A DNA stretch of 37,724 nt, from the IMG/VR virus record IMGVR_UViG_3300035662_000072, positions 1 through 37,724 of that record; one strand, given 5' to 3'. The notes beneath the pieces were generated by a model. That model did no database searches and had not been told where the DNA came from. It saw only the letters and a program-made list of their open reading frames with translations. Source of the DNA: a virus. The translations under genes were made by a program, and so were the position numbers. Shown piece by piece: positions 25,281-33,005 of the stretch. How positions within the stretch are numbered: position 1 is the stretch's first letter; every line of letters starts with the position of its first letter.

Positions 25281-25620
25281 AATACTTGCCACCAATCTTA
25301 TCGTAGTTGTCTATCATGAACTCTAGGTAGTGCTTTGCCTTCTCAAGATCCTGCTTACCTGCTTTCTTACGATGACGCTGCACATACTTGATTACATTGC
25401 AGGCCCAAGGGTCTAAGCCCCAGTCAAGGAAGACATCCCAAGGCTCGATGTTAGACTTGTAATGATCGCCACCAATCTGCTTAGACTTGATGTAATCACC
25501 CAGTGTTTTAACATCTATACTAGTAGCTTTGTCAAACGCTTGGTCTACATTATGTAGATTTATTGGCTCAAGTTGCTGGACCCTATACCAGTCTGAAGGA
25601 GTTGCGTTATCAATGCTCAT
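25249..25620 (-). CDS. DUF3310 protein, 123 aa
   Basis: Residues about 48-110 form a clear DUF3310 signature: IGGDHYKSNIEPWDV, DWGLDPWACNVIKYVQRHR and KQDLEKAKHYLEFMID. The family occurs widely in phages, often in nucleotide-metabolism modules, and is sometimes annotated as nucleotide kinase-like without firm proof. It overlaps the metallophosphoesterase gene upstream by 11 bp and the glycosyltransferase gene downstream. Function unproven. Confidence 0.9.
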   Translation of the reverse strand: MSIDNATPSDWYRVQQLEPINLHNVDQAFDKATSIDVKTLGDYIKSKQIGGDHYKSNIEPWDVFLDWGLDPWACNVIKYVQRHRKKAGKQDLEKAKHYLEFMIDNYDKIGGKYYDWNTKDKLE

Positions 25621-26377
25621 ACTTCTTCCTTAAATAGTTAAGAGACACTGGCATCTCATCGAAGCTGCCGTTAGTTACTTCATGCAACAGCCATATACCA
25701 CGCCAGTACTTGTTACCCTGACTACCTAGATAGTCCTCGTCATGCAGGTAGCAGCAGCCACTAAAGAGGCCAGTGATCTGCGTGCCATCAGCACGATTAG
25801 AGTAGGCTATCTGTCTGTTCTGCACATGGCCCATCACTGAGGACATATGCTTCTTAGCTAGAAGAGCCGCAGCAGAGGCTACAGCACGCCCCATAACGCC
25901 AGAAGTAAAATAATGAGCGTACACAACCCCATCAATAACAACAGGTTCAAGGAACGGTACAACTTCCCAACCATGATGTTCGTAGTTAAGGTCGCTGAGA
26001 CTAATAGTTCCATCCAGTTTAGGGTCTCCTTCGACAGCTCTGGAAATTCTTTCTTCATGATTTCCAAGAGTGAGGACCATTCTTGGTTTGTACTGTCGTT
26101 CCTTGTTTCTCTTTGCTCGTTCATTATGTTCCTTAATGGGTGCTAACAACATCTCCATAGCTTTGTTAGTAACTTCGATATCAGTCTTGTACCGTCTGCC
26201 TTCAAAGGACTTCTTACCAACATCGTAGCTAGACAGGCTAGGCATATCTGCAAAGTCCCCAATCTGTACAATCACATCAGGTTTCTTCTCTATAAGATAC
26301 TTACCTACCCATGTCAGATAACTAAGATCAACACCGTCCTTGACTTGGCAGTCGGGGATTATGGCATGAACAGTCAT
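25610..26377 (-). CDS. Calcineurin-like metallophosphoesterase
   Basis: 255-aa metal-dependent phosphoesterase, possibly a nuclease. Motifs in order: IPDCQ near residue 9, VIVQIGDFAD near 36-45, LTLGNHEERIS near 106-116, HYFTSG near 154-159 and VMGHVQNRQ near 181-189, which are the Asp/Asn/His metal ligands of the superfamily. It resembles phage MPE/exonuclease-like proteins located in replication modules. Substrate (DNA end, nucleotide or protein phosphate) cannot be read from sequence. ATGA overlap with the upstream gene. Confidence 0.85.
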   Translation of the reverse strand: MTVHAIIPDCQVKDGVDLSYLTWVGKYLIEKKPDVIVQIGDFADMPSLSSYDVGKKSFEGRRYKTDIEVTNKAMEMLLAPIKEHNERAKRNKERQYKPRMVLTLGNHEERISRAVEGDPKLDGTISLSDLNYEHHGWEVVPFLEPVVIDGVVYAHYFTSGVMGRAVASAAALLAKKHMSSVMGHVQNRQIAYSNRADGTQITGLFSGCCYLHDEDYLGSQGNKYWRGIWLLHEVTNGSFDEMPVSLNYLRKKYEH

Positions 26378-26769
26378 ACGTTATAGCCCTGTTCTTTTAA
26401 GTCTTTTTTTTCTGCTTCGCTCAAAGAATCAAAGTATTGTTTTAACTCTTTCTTTACTTCTTCGACGTCACAGTCATCTTCTTCTTCTTCTGACTCATTG
26501 GTATCTACAGTTGCAATGTACTGATTAGGTCCAATAGTCTCGAATAACCCGTCCTTCTCCATCTCATAAGGATCTTTTAGAACAACACGTTCCATCACAC
26601 CGTTGTATCCAGTAGCTTCCAAGAACTTACAGAACTCGTGGAGAATCGTAGGCCATGCAGTGAAGTCTGCAAAGTAGTGACGTACCTTAACAGTCGAAGC
26701 CTCTGGATATTCTGTAGGCTCTTCAGTGTCAAACTCAGAATCATAAATGAATCGATAAACTTTACTCAT
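26374..26769 (-). CDS. Acidic hypothetical protein, 131 aa
   Basis: An N-terminal domain (residues about 1-85) with beta strands and aromatic residues (YFADFTAWPTILHEFCKFLE) is followed by a strongly acidic linker (ESEEEEDDCDVEE) and a helical tail (KKELKQYFDSLSEAEKKDLK). Overlaps both neighbours by a few bases. No family recognised. The acidic stretch could imply DNA mimicry or protein binding, which is speculation. Confidence 0.8.
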   Translation of the reverse strand: MSKVYRFIYDSEFDTEEPTEYPEASTVKVRHYFADFTAWPTILHEFCKFLEATGYNGVMERVVLKDPYEMEKDGLFETIGPNQYIATVDTNESEEEEDDCDVEEVKKELKQYFDSLSEAEKKDLKEQGYNV

Positions 26770-27103
26770 GTTTGCTCCTTAATAGTTCAAAAAAGTAATC
26801 TGCATCTACCACAGCCAAGGGCTTATCTCTGTTTTGTTTGATGATGCAAACAGGTTCGTATCCTCCTGCGTTTCCTCTGGCTTGTTCGTAATAACCGTAT
26901 ACTGAGATAGCTGCTCTGGACTTGCATTCCAGACTAATTGGCAAGACCCGTCTGGCTGCTGGACTGAGTAGCAGATCCTCCCCGGAGACGCCCATACTAA
27001 CTGAGCGAACATCGTCTGCCTCCAGATTGAACTTGGCTAGTATTAGATCTCTTACCCACTTTTGCAGGTGTCTTCCTTTGGACTTGGCGCTGCTCGGTTT
27101 CAA
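26762..27103 (-). CDS. PD-(D/E)XK endonuclease, Holliday-junction resolvase-like
   Basis: 113-aa nuclease, probable functional equivalent of T7 gp3 endonuclease. Motifs: SKGRHLQKWVRDLIL helix, D43 in SGEDLLLSP, and E59-C60-K61 in SLECKSR, giving the D...ExK active site. Then comes SVYGYYEQARGNAGGYEPVCIIKQNRDK, as in phage resolvase-like proteins. The start must be TTG at 27103 because an in-frame stop lies two codons upstream and no ATG precedes the catalytic motif. AAGGA lies 8 nt before TTG. Its 5' end overlaps the upstream gene by 107 bp. Confidence 0.85.
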   Translation of the reverse strand: MKPSSAKSKGRHLQKWVRDLILAKFNLEADDVRSVSMGVSGEDLLLSPAARRVLPISLECKSRAAISVYGYYEQARGNAGGYEPVCIIKQNRDKPLAVVDADYFFELLRSKHE

Positions 27104-27353
27104 GTGTTACATCCTTTCTTACTTTAATCCACTGCTTAGGTAGATGCATACGGGCATTGCTGTTGTCCATAGATACTGTATTAGCGATGCACAGTGCGTC
27201 ATCTGTTTCGTCAATAATCCAACCAATGCTGTGACAGAGGTGAACTTCCGCTTTAACATCTTCTTGCCATTCCACATCTGCTACTGCGTCAACCCATTGG
27301 ATGTACTGCAAAGGGCAGGTGACCAAATCTGGTTTTCGTTTCTTCGTATCCAT
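26997..27353 (-). CDS. Conserved-looking hypothetical protein, 118 aa
   Basis: Central region (WVDAVADVEWQEDVKAEVHL, then HSIGWIIDETDDALCIANTV, then ARMHLPKQWIKVRKD) resembles a small phage family I have seen in aquatic phages with no assigned function. About half the gene overlaps its neighbours in other frames: 73 bp with the exonuclease 3' end and 107 bp with the endonuclease 5' end. The overlapped C-terminal tail is basic and low-complexity, as expected for constrained overlap. Start ATG at 27353. Confidence 0.78.
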   Translation of the reverse strand: MDTKKRKPDLVTCPLQYIQWVDAVADVEWQEDVKAEVHLCHSIGWIIDETDDALCIANTVSMDNSNARMHLPKQWIKVRKDVTLETEQRQVQRKTPAKVGKRSNTSQVQSGGRRCSLS

Positions 27354-27985
27354 AACAATTGTCCATTCTCCAGTACTCGTTTATCATCGTTGTCGTATGC
27401 TTCCAAGACTGCCTTGTACATATCGGCTTCGGTAATACAGTCCTGAAGAATCTTCTCAGCTTTCTTTGGACCCACACCCCGAAGGCCAACAATGTTATCA
27501 ACCCTATCGCCAGTCAATAGCTGCGTATAGAAATGTCTGATAGCTTGTTGGTCATCGATCAGGTACTTCTTATCTTTAATAAAATTATAATGCCAACCAC
27601 GAATCATGTCAAGGTCTTTATCGATAGACATGACGATATATTCCTCAATGTCTCCAATCTCATAAGCCTTGATACCGATAGCGTCATCAGCCTCTTGTCC
27701 TTCTACTACGATACAACCCCATGCCTTCTCAAGGTACTCCCGAATCAGCTCATAGTGTTTGGGTTTAGCTGCGGTACGGTTTCCCTTGTAAGGCGCGGTT
27801 ACTGCTATGTCAGTCCTATAGTTCTTCTTACCTGTAAGATACCCTTGGTAGTCTCCTACATAGGGTTTCATCACCAGTTCTTCCATGAACTCAGCACACC
27901 GTGCCAAGCAAATCTTGTCGCTAACTTCTTCGGAAGCGAATCCGATTCGGTAGCATACAATGTCGGCATCGATGAGTGCTAACAT
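27281..27985 (-). CDS. 5'-3' exonuclease (FEN/PIN family)
   Basis: Removes RNA primers and degrades host DNA or recombination ends; equivalent of T7 gp6-type exonucleases. The 234-aa protein has metal-binding acids in LIDADIVCYR (D6, D8), a VEGQEADDAIG motif, SIDKDLDMI, and a helix-hairpin-helix-type DNA-binding region (TGDRVDNIVGLRGVGPKKAE). The start overlaps the preceding stop (TAATG). A perfect consensus promoter for the downstream genes is embedded within it (27584-27612). Confidence 0.92.
   Translation of the reverse strand: MLALIDADIVCYRIGFASEEVSDKICLARCAEFMEELVMKPYVGDYQGYLTGKKNYRTDIAVTAPYKGNRTAAKPKHYELIREYLEKAWGCIVVEGQEADDAIGIKAYEIGDIEEYIVMSIDKDLDMIRGWHYNFIKDKKYLIDDQQAIRHFYTQLLTGDRVDNIVGLRGVGPKKAEKILQDCITEADMYKAVLEAYDNDDKRVLENGQLLWIRRNENQIWSPALCSTSNGLTQ
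27584..27612 (-). promoter_or_regulatory. Perfect consensus sigma-70 promoter inside exonuclease gene
   Basis: On the minus strand TTGACA (27612-27607), a 17-bp spacer and TATAAT (27589-27584). The predicted start near 27577 would transcribe the end of the exonuclease gene and then the 118-aa, endonuclease, phosphoesterase, glycosyltransferase and RNR genes. Confidence 0.88.
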
Positions 27986-28218
27986 TACTTCTTCAGAAAC
28001 GCAGCCATAGCTTCGAGTGCCTGTGCTGCCTGCTTCTTACTGGAGAACTCGTTGTCATTGATAGTGACAGAGCCATCAGAGGACACAGAAAACTTAAAGC
28101 ATTCTCCTCCCCAGAATGAGGCAGGTAATCCGTCAACCTCTACTTCAAACACAGACTCTACTGGTGATACCTTCACATTAAACTTAGGTGTAGGTGCTGT
28201 TAATTTCTTTGTTGTCAT
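27985..28218 (-). CDS. Small hypothetical protein, 77 aa
   Basis: ATG at 28218 follows AAAGGAAAGAAG; a longer frame from 28275 would run back over the SSB gene and lacks such a site. The protein begins MTTKKLTAPTPKFNVKVSPV, has a short beta-rich core (VFEVEVDGLPASFWGGECFK, then DGSVTINDNEFSSKKQAAQA) and an Ala-rich final helix. It lies between the putative ssDNA-binding protein and the exonuclease, so a replication accessory role is likely by context only. Confidence 0.78.
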   Translation of the reverse strand: MTTKKLTAPTPKFNVKVSPVESVFEVEVDGLPASFWGGECFKFSVSSDGSVTINDNEFSSKKQAAQALEAMAAFLKK

Positions 28219-28231
28219 CTTCTTTCCTTTC

Positions 28232-28630
28232 TTATAGAACATCATCAGCGGTTTCAAAACTATTAGTTCCTTCATACACTATTAGATCAGTGATCTGAAG
28301 TCCTGAGATACCGGGGCACATCTGTCCGGGTTTGGTCTTGGATTCATAAGCATAGACCAAAGCAACCCCCTTAGATCCGTTACCAACCTTAGCGGTAACA
28401 GGAGCACCGTCACTATCCGTAACCTTGATAGCGTAGTTCAAGGACTTCGGAGTGATAAAGTACCCCTTGTCATCCTTCTTACGGGCCTCCAAGCCAATGC
28501 CTTTAAGAGCCTCTACAGCGGCCTTGCTTAGGTTACAAATGTCTACCTGATACTTACCAGACATCTTATTAGGTGTGTCTAGGAAAGCCCACATAATGTC
28601 ACCTTGAATCTTAATTGGTTTTGAATTCAT
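28232..28630 (-). CDS. Putative single-stranded DNA-binding protein (gp2.5-like)
   Basis: 132-aa beta-rich protein (IKIQGDIMWAFLDTPNKMSG, then KYQVDICNLSKAAVEALKGI) ending in an acidic/hydrophobic tail (SFETADDVL), the layout of OB-fold phage SSBs whose acidic tail contacts polymerase and primase. It has its own strong promoter (28660-28689) and a good AAGGAG site, consistent with the high dosage SSBs need. The family is divergent, so the call is based on resemblance, tail and context. Confidence 0.8.
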   Translation of the reverse strand: MNSKPIKIQGDIMWAFLDTPNKMSGKYQVDICNLSKAAVEALKGIGLEARKKDDKGYFITPKSLNYAIKVTDSDGAPVTAKVGNGSKGVALVYAYESKTKPGQMCPGISGLQITDLIVYEGTNSFETADDVL

Positions 28631-28659
28631 ACCTTCTCCTTTTTAAAGTTACAAATAAT

Positions 28660-28689
28660 ATTATATACTAGTTTAGTGTAGCTTGTCAA
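28660..28689 (-). promoter_or_regulatory. Consensus sigma-70 promoter for SSB operon
   Basis: Minus strand TTGACA (28689-28684), an 18-bp spacer and TATAAT (28665-28660), both hexamers perfect. The predicted start near 28653 gives a short leader of about 22 nt before the SSB ATG at 28630. It overlaps the 3' end of the 69-aa gene upstream. Confidence 0.88.
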
Positions 28690-28882
28690 CATCTTTCGGA
28701 TTAGATTTCATATCCTGAAACATGGCCATCATAAAGGCAGTGCTGAAGATACTCTTCAGCTCCTCCATCTTCTTAACCGATGTCTGCATATTAATAGTCC
28801 GATCCTTCCTTACATTGATAAACACCACGTCTTCCATGTCCTTCCAAAAATCATCTTCAAAGTCTAGTGGGTTTGTGCCCAT
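28673..28882 (-). CDS. Small hypothetical protein, 69 aa
   Basis: Starts ATG after AAAGGAACAAC and overlaps the DNA polymerase 3' end by 19 bp. Acidic N-terminus (NPLDFEDDFWKDMEDVVF) and a Met-rich helical C-terminus (FSTAFMMAMFQDMKSNPKDV). No recognised domain. Its last codons overlap the SSB promoter. Confidence 0.75.
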   Translation of the reverse strand: MGTNPLDFEDDFWKDMEDVVFINVRKDRTINMQTSVKKMEELKSIFSTAFMMAMFQDMKSNPKDVDKLH

Positions 28883-30504
28883 GTTGTTCCTTTCTTGTAT
28901 TCACCGTCTAGTGGGCAGCGAAGACCTAAGACTTCTCCTGCTTCCTTGATACTGCTTACTGCTAACTTACCTACTGCATCTGCATCATCCTGACTGCATT
29001 CTATCTGCCACTCGTCATGCACATTAGCTACGAAATTGGCATTAAGCTTTTGCTCCTGTATCTTCTTGTTTAGTAATACAAGACCCTGTTTCATGACTAT
29101 TGCACCAGCACTCTGCAGGAGTGTGTTAAGTGCTGCGTGTGCGGAACGCACTTGTAGTTTCCTACCGTCCAAACCCGGTAACGTCCCTTGTTCTGATAGG
29201 CGTTCAACCTTTTCTCTAAGACTCTTGAGAGCTGGAGTGTTGCGAAGAAAAGTACTGATGAGTTCCTGACCATCCTTTGCTGAACCACCGACAATCTTCC
29301 CGATTTTGGCAGGCCCCGCACCGTAGAGTAAGGCATATATAAATGTCTTGGCTTGCGCCCTTGTTTCCAAACCCGCAGCGAGTTGGTTTTTTGTATGGAT
29401 ATCGCCTTCAACGATTTCTTTTGCATAGCTTTCATCCTTCATATAGTGTGCCAACATACGAAGCTCTAAGGAGGCCGCGTCAGCACCCACTAAGACCTTA
29501 CCATCATCCACTGTCCAGCAATCCCTACACTCGTGACCCCAAGGACTGCTACTGCTGGGAACCTGAGCCATGTTAGGGCTGTGGTGTGTCATGCGTCCAG
29601 TGACTGCTCCATTGGTGATGACCTTACCGTGAACCCTGCGCTCGTCAGATACAAACTCAAGCCATGATTCAACCTGAGCCACCCGTTTCTGAATGAGTAG
29701 GTACTCTGCGATCCTCTTTGCCTCTGGAATATCAACTCCGTCAAGAACTGATTCATCAACTATCACCGCTCCTTTCTCAGTGTGCTTAGTAGGTTTCCAT
29801 CCCTTCTCAATCAACCGCTTTGCTATCTGCTGACGTGATCCCGGATTGAAAACCTCAACATCGTCCTTCAACTGCTTGCCTGTCTTCTCACTAAACCTTT
29901 GAGTAATAATAGGTGGGAAAATGGTTTGCAGTTCCTCTTCAATATCAGACAGCTTACGCTTCCATTGTCCAAGCAGGCACTGGGCTTTCACAGTATCGAG
30001 TTTAAAGCCATGCTTCTCCTGCTTAGCAATGATAGCCTGTACCCTATGCTCTAGCTCAATGGATTGCTCAGAAAACCCACGAAGCTCTTGCGTCAGATAC
30101 AGGTACAACTCACCACAGATTGTCACGTCTTCTTGACAGTACTCAATCATTTCATCTGTCAGGCCGCCCTCGAAATCTTCGTATTCCTTCTTGGTTCGGT
30201 TTACTAGCTTTGCGAGATTGGCTAGACTGTGACCACCCTCTCTTGACGGGCTTGATAGTCTTGACATAACCAGTGTGTCCCGTACTTGGCTCAGTCTGAT
30301 CGAAGTCTTCCATATTCTGTTTAGGACGGGGTAGTCGAATGATATTCCGTTGTGGGCGATTATCAGTTTGGCCTGCTGAATAAAATTGTTGAAGTCTTGT
30401 GCGCTTGTCCATGTCTTTACTTCTTTAGTATCCAAATTATAAGTAGAACAACACCAGATAGTGTTATGCTTAAGATTAGTTTCAATGTCAATTGCAACTC
30501 TCAT
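28864..30504 (-). CDS. Family A DNA polymerase with 3'-5' exonuclease
   Basis: Replicative polymerase, 546 aa, shorter than T7 gp5 (about 700 aa) but with both active sites. Proofreading domain: Exo I AIDIETN (D6, E8), Exo II IIAHNGISFDYPVL and Exo III YCQEDVTIC. Polymerase motifs: A DAASLELRMLAHYM, B RAQAKTFIYALLYG, C VHDEW. Counting from the motif B Arg, the position matching Pol I Phe762 is Tyr, as in T7 (Tyr526), a residue associated with lytic phages in published surveys. Starts ATG at 30504, overlapping the FkbM gene by 17 bp. Confidence 0.96.
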   Translation of the reverse strand: MRVAIDIETNLKHNTIWCCSTYNLDTKEVKTWTSAQDFNNFIQQAKLIIAHNGISFDYPVLNRIWKTSIRLSQVRDTLVMSRLSSPSREGGHSLANLAKLVNRTKKEYEDFEGGLTDEMIEYCQEDVTICGELYLYLTQELRGFSEQSIELEHRVQAIIAKQEKHGFKLDTVKAQCLLGQWKRKLSDIEEELQTIFPPIITQRFSEKTGKQLKDDVEVFNPGSRQQIAKRLIEKGWKPTKHTEKGAVIVDESVLDGVDIPEAKRIAEYLLIQKRVAQVESWLEFVSDERRVHGKVITNGAVTGRMTHHSPNMAQVPSSSSPWGHECRDCWTVDDGKVLVGADAASLELRMLAHYMKDESYAKEIVEGDIHTKNQLAAGLETRAQAKTFIYALLYGAGPAKIGKIVGGSAKDGQELISTFLRNTPALKSLREKVERLSEQGTLPGLDGRKLQVRSAHAALNTLLQSAGAIVMKQGLVLLNKKIQEQKLNANFVANVHDEWQIECSQDDADAVGKLAVSSIKEAGEVLGLRCPLDGEYKKGTTWAQTH

Positions 30505-31117
30505 GTAGGTAGATCCCGTTTCCTATTGTGTTAAATATTTTATCATACTTCAAAAGTTTTAGCAAGTTATCAAAGTATTCTACTTTCCCATGATTCTCCA
30601 CACAGATGATCTTAGGTCTACCTAACATCGTCTGAAGCACTGGGTAGTCTAGCCCTTCTATGTCTATACACAATAAATCAGGGACACCATACTGAGCATA
30701 CAAATTATCTAAAGTTACAACCTTTATTGGTACTACCTTATTTAGCTTGAACTCAGGGTGCAGCTTAATAAACTGAAGCACCGTATCGTAGTCAAAACTA
30801 TTCCTGCCTGAGAAATCATCTACCATAAAGAACTCCAACTCTCCAGCCACAGGCCCAACTCCAACATTCAGTATCGTATCCCTACCACGATGCCTGTTGA
30901 ATGCCTCTATGTGGTTTGGGTTTGCCTCCACACAGGTCCCTGAATGTCCACGTTCGTACAGCAAGGCAGTGTTACTGATATTAAAAGGATGGTGCGCCCC
31001 AACATCGAAGTAGCTGCACTTCTTAATTTTAAGTTTGTCAAGTATATTAAGAAGTATTAAGTCTTCTCCGAACTGAGAGTAGGTTCTATCCCCGAATGCC
31101 TGATCAGGATGACTCAT
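30488..31117 (-). CDS. FkbM-family methyltransferase
   Basis: 209-aa SAM-dependent methyltransferase. Motifs: SYFDVGAHHPFNISNT (SAM-binding loop with DVGA), GTCVEANPNHIEAF (acidic Glu at the end of the second strand), ILNVGVGP, and DLLCIDIEGLDYPVLQTM, the DIEG signature of the FkbM family. The family methylates sugar hydroxyls or small molecules (established knowledge); the phage substrate is unknown. Embedded between primase-helicase and polymerase with 4- and 17-bp overlaps, so co-expressed with replication genes. Confidence 0.9.
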   Translation of the reverse strand: MSHPDQAFGDRTYSQFGEDLILLNILDKLKIKKCSYFDVGAHHPFNISNTALLYERGHSGTCVEANPNHIEAFNRHRGRDTILNVGVGPVAGELEFFMVDDFSGRNSFDYDTVLQFIKLHPEFKLNKVVPIKVVTLDNLYAQYGVPDLLCIDIEGLDYPVLQTMLGRPKIICVENHGKVEYFDNLLKLLKYDKIFNTIGNGIYLHESCN

Positions 31118-32700
31118 AGTTCTTCCATCACAGTCTCGCTCATGCGTCCAGTAATCCGATCATAGTAGAGACCACAGGCAGGGCCAGTCAGTCCACTGAA
31201 TCGATTCTTCAGCACCCGCACCCGTGTTGTATGCCTCTCCTTGAGATCCTCAGCCTGTCCGTTACGCTCCAGACCCAGCACCATATCCGACAACTGACCA
31301 ATCGATCCTGAGCCTCGTAGAGCAGACAGAGAGGTACTTGCGCCTTCCTCGTGTCCCTTACCATCAGGACGCTTCAGGTGAGAGACACAGAACAGTGCTA
31401 TCCCAGTCTCCTGAACCACCATCCGAAGCTTAGTCATGATCTCGTCTAGGGCTTTTCGCTCGTCACCATTGTCTTGTGCAGATACCACGATACTAACGTG
31501 ATCAAGAAAAATATACTTGCAATCAAGGGCCTTAGCCATGAAACGAACCCGTGTGATAATGTTGTCGATTGCAGTAGAGCCAAAGTGATCAAAAAGATAC
31601 ACACGACCAGTACCCAGTGTAGCGTCAAAAGAATCTCGTAGTTCTTCATTAGTAACCTCGATGTCAGGTAGGTGCAGTGGCTTGTTAGCGTGTAGACTCA
31701 TTAGACTCTTAGCAGTGCGCTTGACAGACTCTTCTAAGAACAGCAGACCAATGTTGTCCTGAGTGTTATTGATAATGTGATACACAATCTCACGCAGAAA
31801 CTGAGACTTACCCAGACCTGAGCCAGCGGTTATAGTCACCATCTCTCCAGCCCTGATACCGTAGGTTAGGTCATTTAACCCACCAAATGGGTAGTTTACA
31901 TCAGACTTTTCCACTGGTTGATTCACCAAATCCCACAATCCTGAACCATCGATGATTCCATCAGGTGTGAACCGTTCAGCCCTCCACCACAGATCTACGA
32001 AGTCTTTTTCCTTGTTCTCTTGCGCGTACTCACAGGAGTCTTTAATACCTGTGCGTCCCTTAAATATCTTGGCTTTAGTTCCAAGTATTTCAGCAACTGC
32101 ATTAGCCGCTCCTCGGCCCGCATCATCGTTGTCAAAACAAATGACGATGTTCTCGAAGGAGTCGAGCCACTCGTAATTCGCTTTAATATCTTGGACTGCG
32201 TTGCCTGCACCATTCCTAACAGAAACCACAGGGTACTTAGAACCCAGCATCTGATACGCTGCCGCAGCGTCAAACTCCCCTTCCGTGATAGTAACATACT
32301 TACCTCCCTTGTTAAACAACTGCTGACCGAACAGTCCACCCTTGTTCCAGTCACCCTCAATGCTGAATCGCTTGTCTTCCATGTTCCTGCGCTTGAAAGC
32401 CACCAGCGTCTCTTCCTCGTTGTAATAGGGAAAGTAGTAGTAGCCGTCCTTGTTGCCTATGCCATAGGTCTGACAGGTAGACCTAGTTAAGTTACGGTCT
32501 ATCACCTGCTCATATGACAGATCATGAATGTTAGTCACTTTAGTATTCACCTTAGTTAGTTTCTGCACTGGTTCCTCTGCGTTAGCATTTCGTCTAGCCT
32601 TGCCACAACTAAAGCACCGTGTACCCCAATCATAGTAGGTAAGCGCATCACTGCTACCACAGTCAGGACAAGGCTGGTGTGCCTTTAACTGTTCAGCCAC
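31114..32700 (-). CDS. T7 gp4-like primase-helicase
   Basis: Bifunctional replication protein, 528 aa. N-terminal zinc finger C11-C14...C29-C32, TOPRIM primase centre with ITEGEFDA and VICFDNDDAG, then a RecA-like DnaB/gp4 helicase with Walker A GSGLGKSQ, LFLEES, FLDHVSIVV (Walker B region) and CVSHLKRP. Start GTG at 32700 behind AAAGGAGTAACTT, overlapping the 56-aa gene; no better ATG exists upstream. Translocates on ssDNA while making primers for the family A polymerase. Confidence 0.95.
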   Translation of the reverse strand: MAEQLKAHQPCPDCGSSDALTYYDWGTRCFSCGKARRNANAEEPVQKLTKVNTKVTNIHDLSYEQVIDRNLTRSTCQTYGIGNKDGYYYFPYYNEEETLVAFKRRNMEDKRFSIEGDWNKGGLFGQQLFNKGGKYVTITEGEFDAAAAYQMLGSKYPVVSVRNGAGNAVQDIKANYEWLDSFENIVICFDNDDAGRGAANAVAEILGTKAKIFKGRTGIKDSCEYAQENKEKDFVDLWWRAERFTPDGIIDGSGLWDLVNQPVEKSDVNYPFGGLNDLTYGIRAGEMVTITAGSGLGKSQFLREIVYHIINNTQDNIGLLFLEESVKRTAKSLMSLHANKPLHLPDIEVTNEELRDSFDATLGTGRVYLFDHFGSTAIDNIITRVRFMAKALDCKYIFLDHVSIVVSAQDNGDERKALDEIMTKLRMVVQETGIALFCVSHLKRPDGKGHEEGASTSLSALRGSGSIGQLSDMVLGLERNGQAEDLKERHTTRVRVLKNRFSGLTGPACGLYYDRITGRMSETVMEEL

Positions 32701-32863
32701 AAGTTACTCCTTTCTGTTTTTCTTTGTGCATTAATTGTATCACATCTGCCATCACTTTTGCAACCCCTTGATCCAAGGACAGACGAGCCATAGCAGACAC
32801 AGTGAACCAGTAGTGTGCTTCTTCTTGCATCTCAGCAATATATCGTTGTTCATCGTCATTCAT
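32693..32863 (-). CDS. Small hypothetical protein, 56 aa
   Basis: ATG at 32863, stop overlapping the primase GTG by 8 bp. Helical protein: MNDDEQRYIAEMQEEAHYWF at the start, a central SLDQGVAKVMADVIQLMHKE. Preceded by an AT-rich leader of about 106 nt from the strong promoter at 32977-33005. No family recognised; the translational coupling suggests co-production with primase-helicase. Confidence 0.72.
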   Translation of the reverse strand: MNDDEQRYIAEMQEEAHYWFTVSAMARLSLDQGVAKVMADVIQLMHKEKQKGVTCG

Positions 32864-32976
32864 ACTAAATAGTTCCTTAATAGTTATTAATAGTATTAAA
32901 GTAGTTATTAATAATAATTATCTTTTAAGTAATAAATAATAAATACTGTTTAGTTGCTTAATAATACTAAATAGTG
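32864..32976. repeat. Extremely AT-rich leader with short direct repeats
   Basis: Almost pure A/T sequence between the zinc-finger gene and the 56-aa gene. TAGTTATTAATA is exactly repeated at 32881-32892 and 32902-32913 (21-bp period), with several more AATAGT units around. TTATTAATAATAATTA (32905-32920) recurs exactly at 36931-36946 in the terS leader. It could be a DNA-unwinding element or an untranslated leader; no gene is seen in it. Confidence 0.65.
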
Positions 32977-33005
32977 ATTTTAGCATACTTAATAGTCCTT
33001 GTCAA
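32977..33005 (-). promoter_or_regulatory. Strong extended -10 sigma-70 promoter for replication genes
   Basis: Minus strand TTGACA (33005-33000), a 17-bp spacer ending in TGC, and TAAAAT (32982-32977). Same design as the terS promoter (TTGACA, 17 bp, TGC TATAAT). The predicted start near 32970 serves the 56-aa gene, primase-helicase and genes beyond. Confidence 0.86.

Noticed and set aside
30463-30491. Minus-strand TTGACA-17-CATAAC at the 5' end of the DNA polymerase gene
   Set aside because: -10 matches only 4 of 6 and the bases encode the conserved Exo I motif, so the match may be coincidental.
32734-32763. Possible minus-strand promoter TTGCAA-18 bp-TACAAT with TGA extended -10 upstream of primase
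   Set aside because: -35 matches only 4 of 6, it lies inside the 56-aa gene, and a far better promoter is present at 32977-33005.
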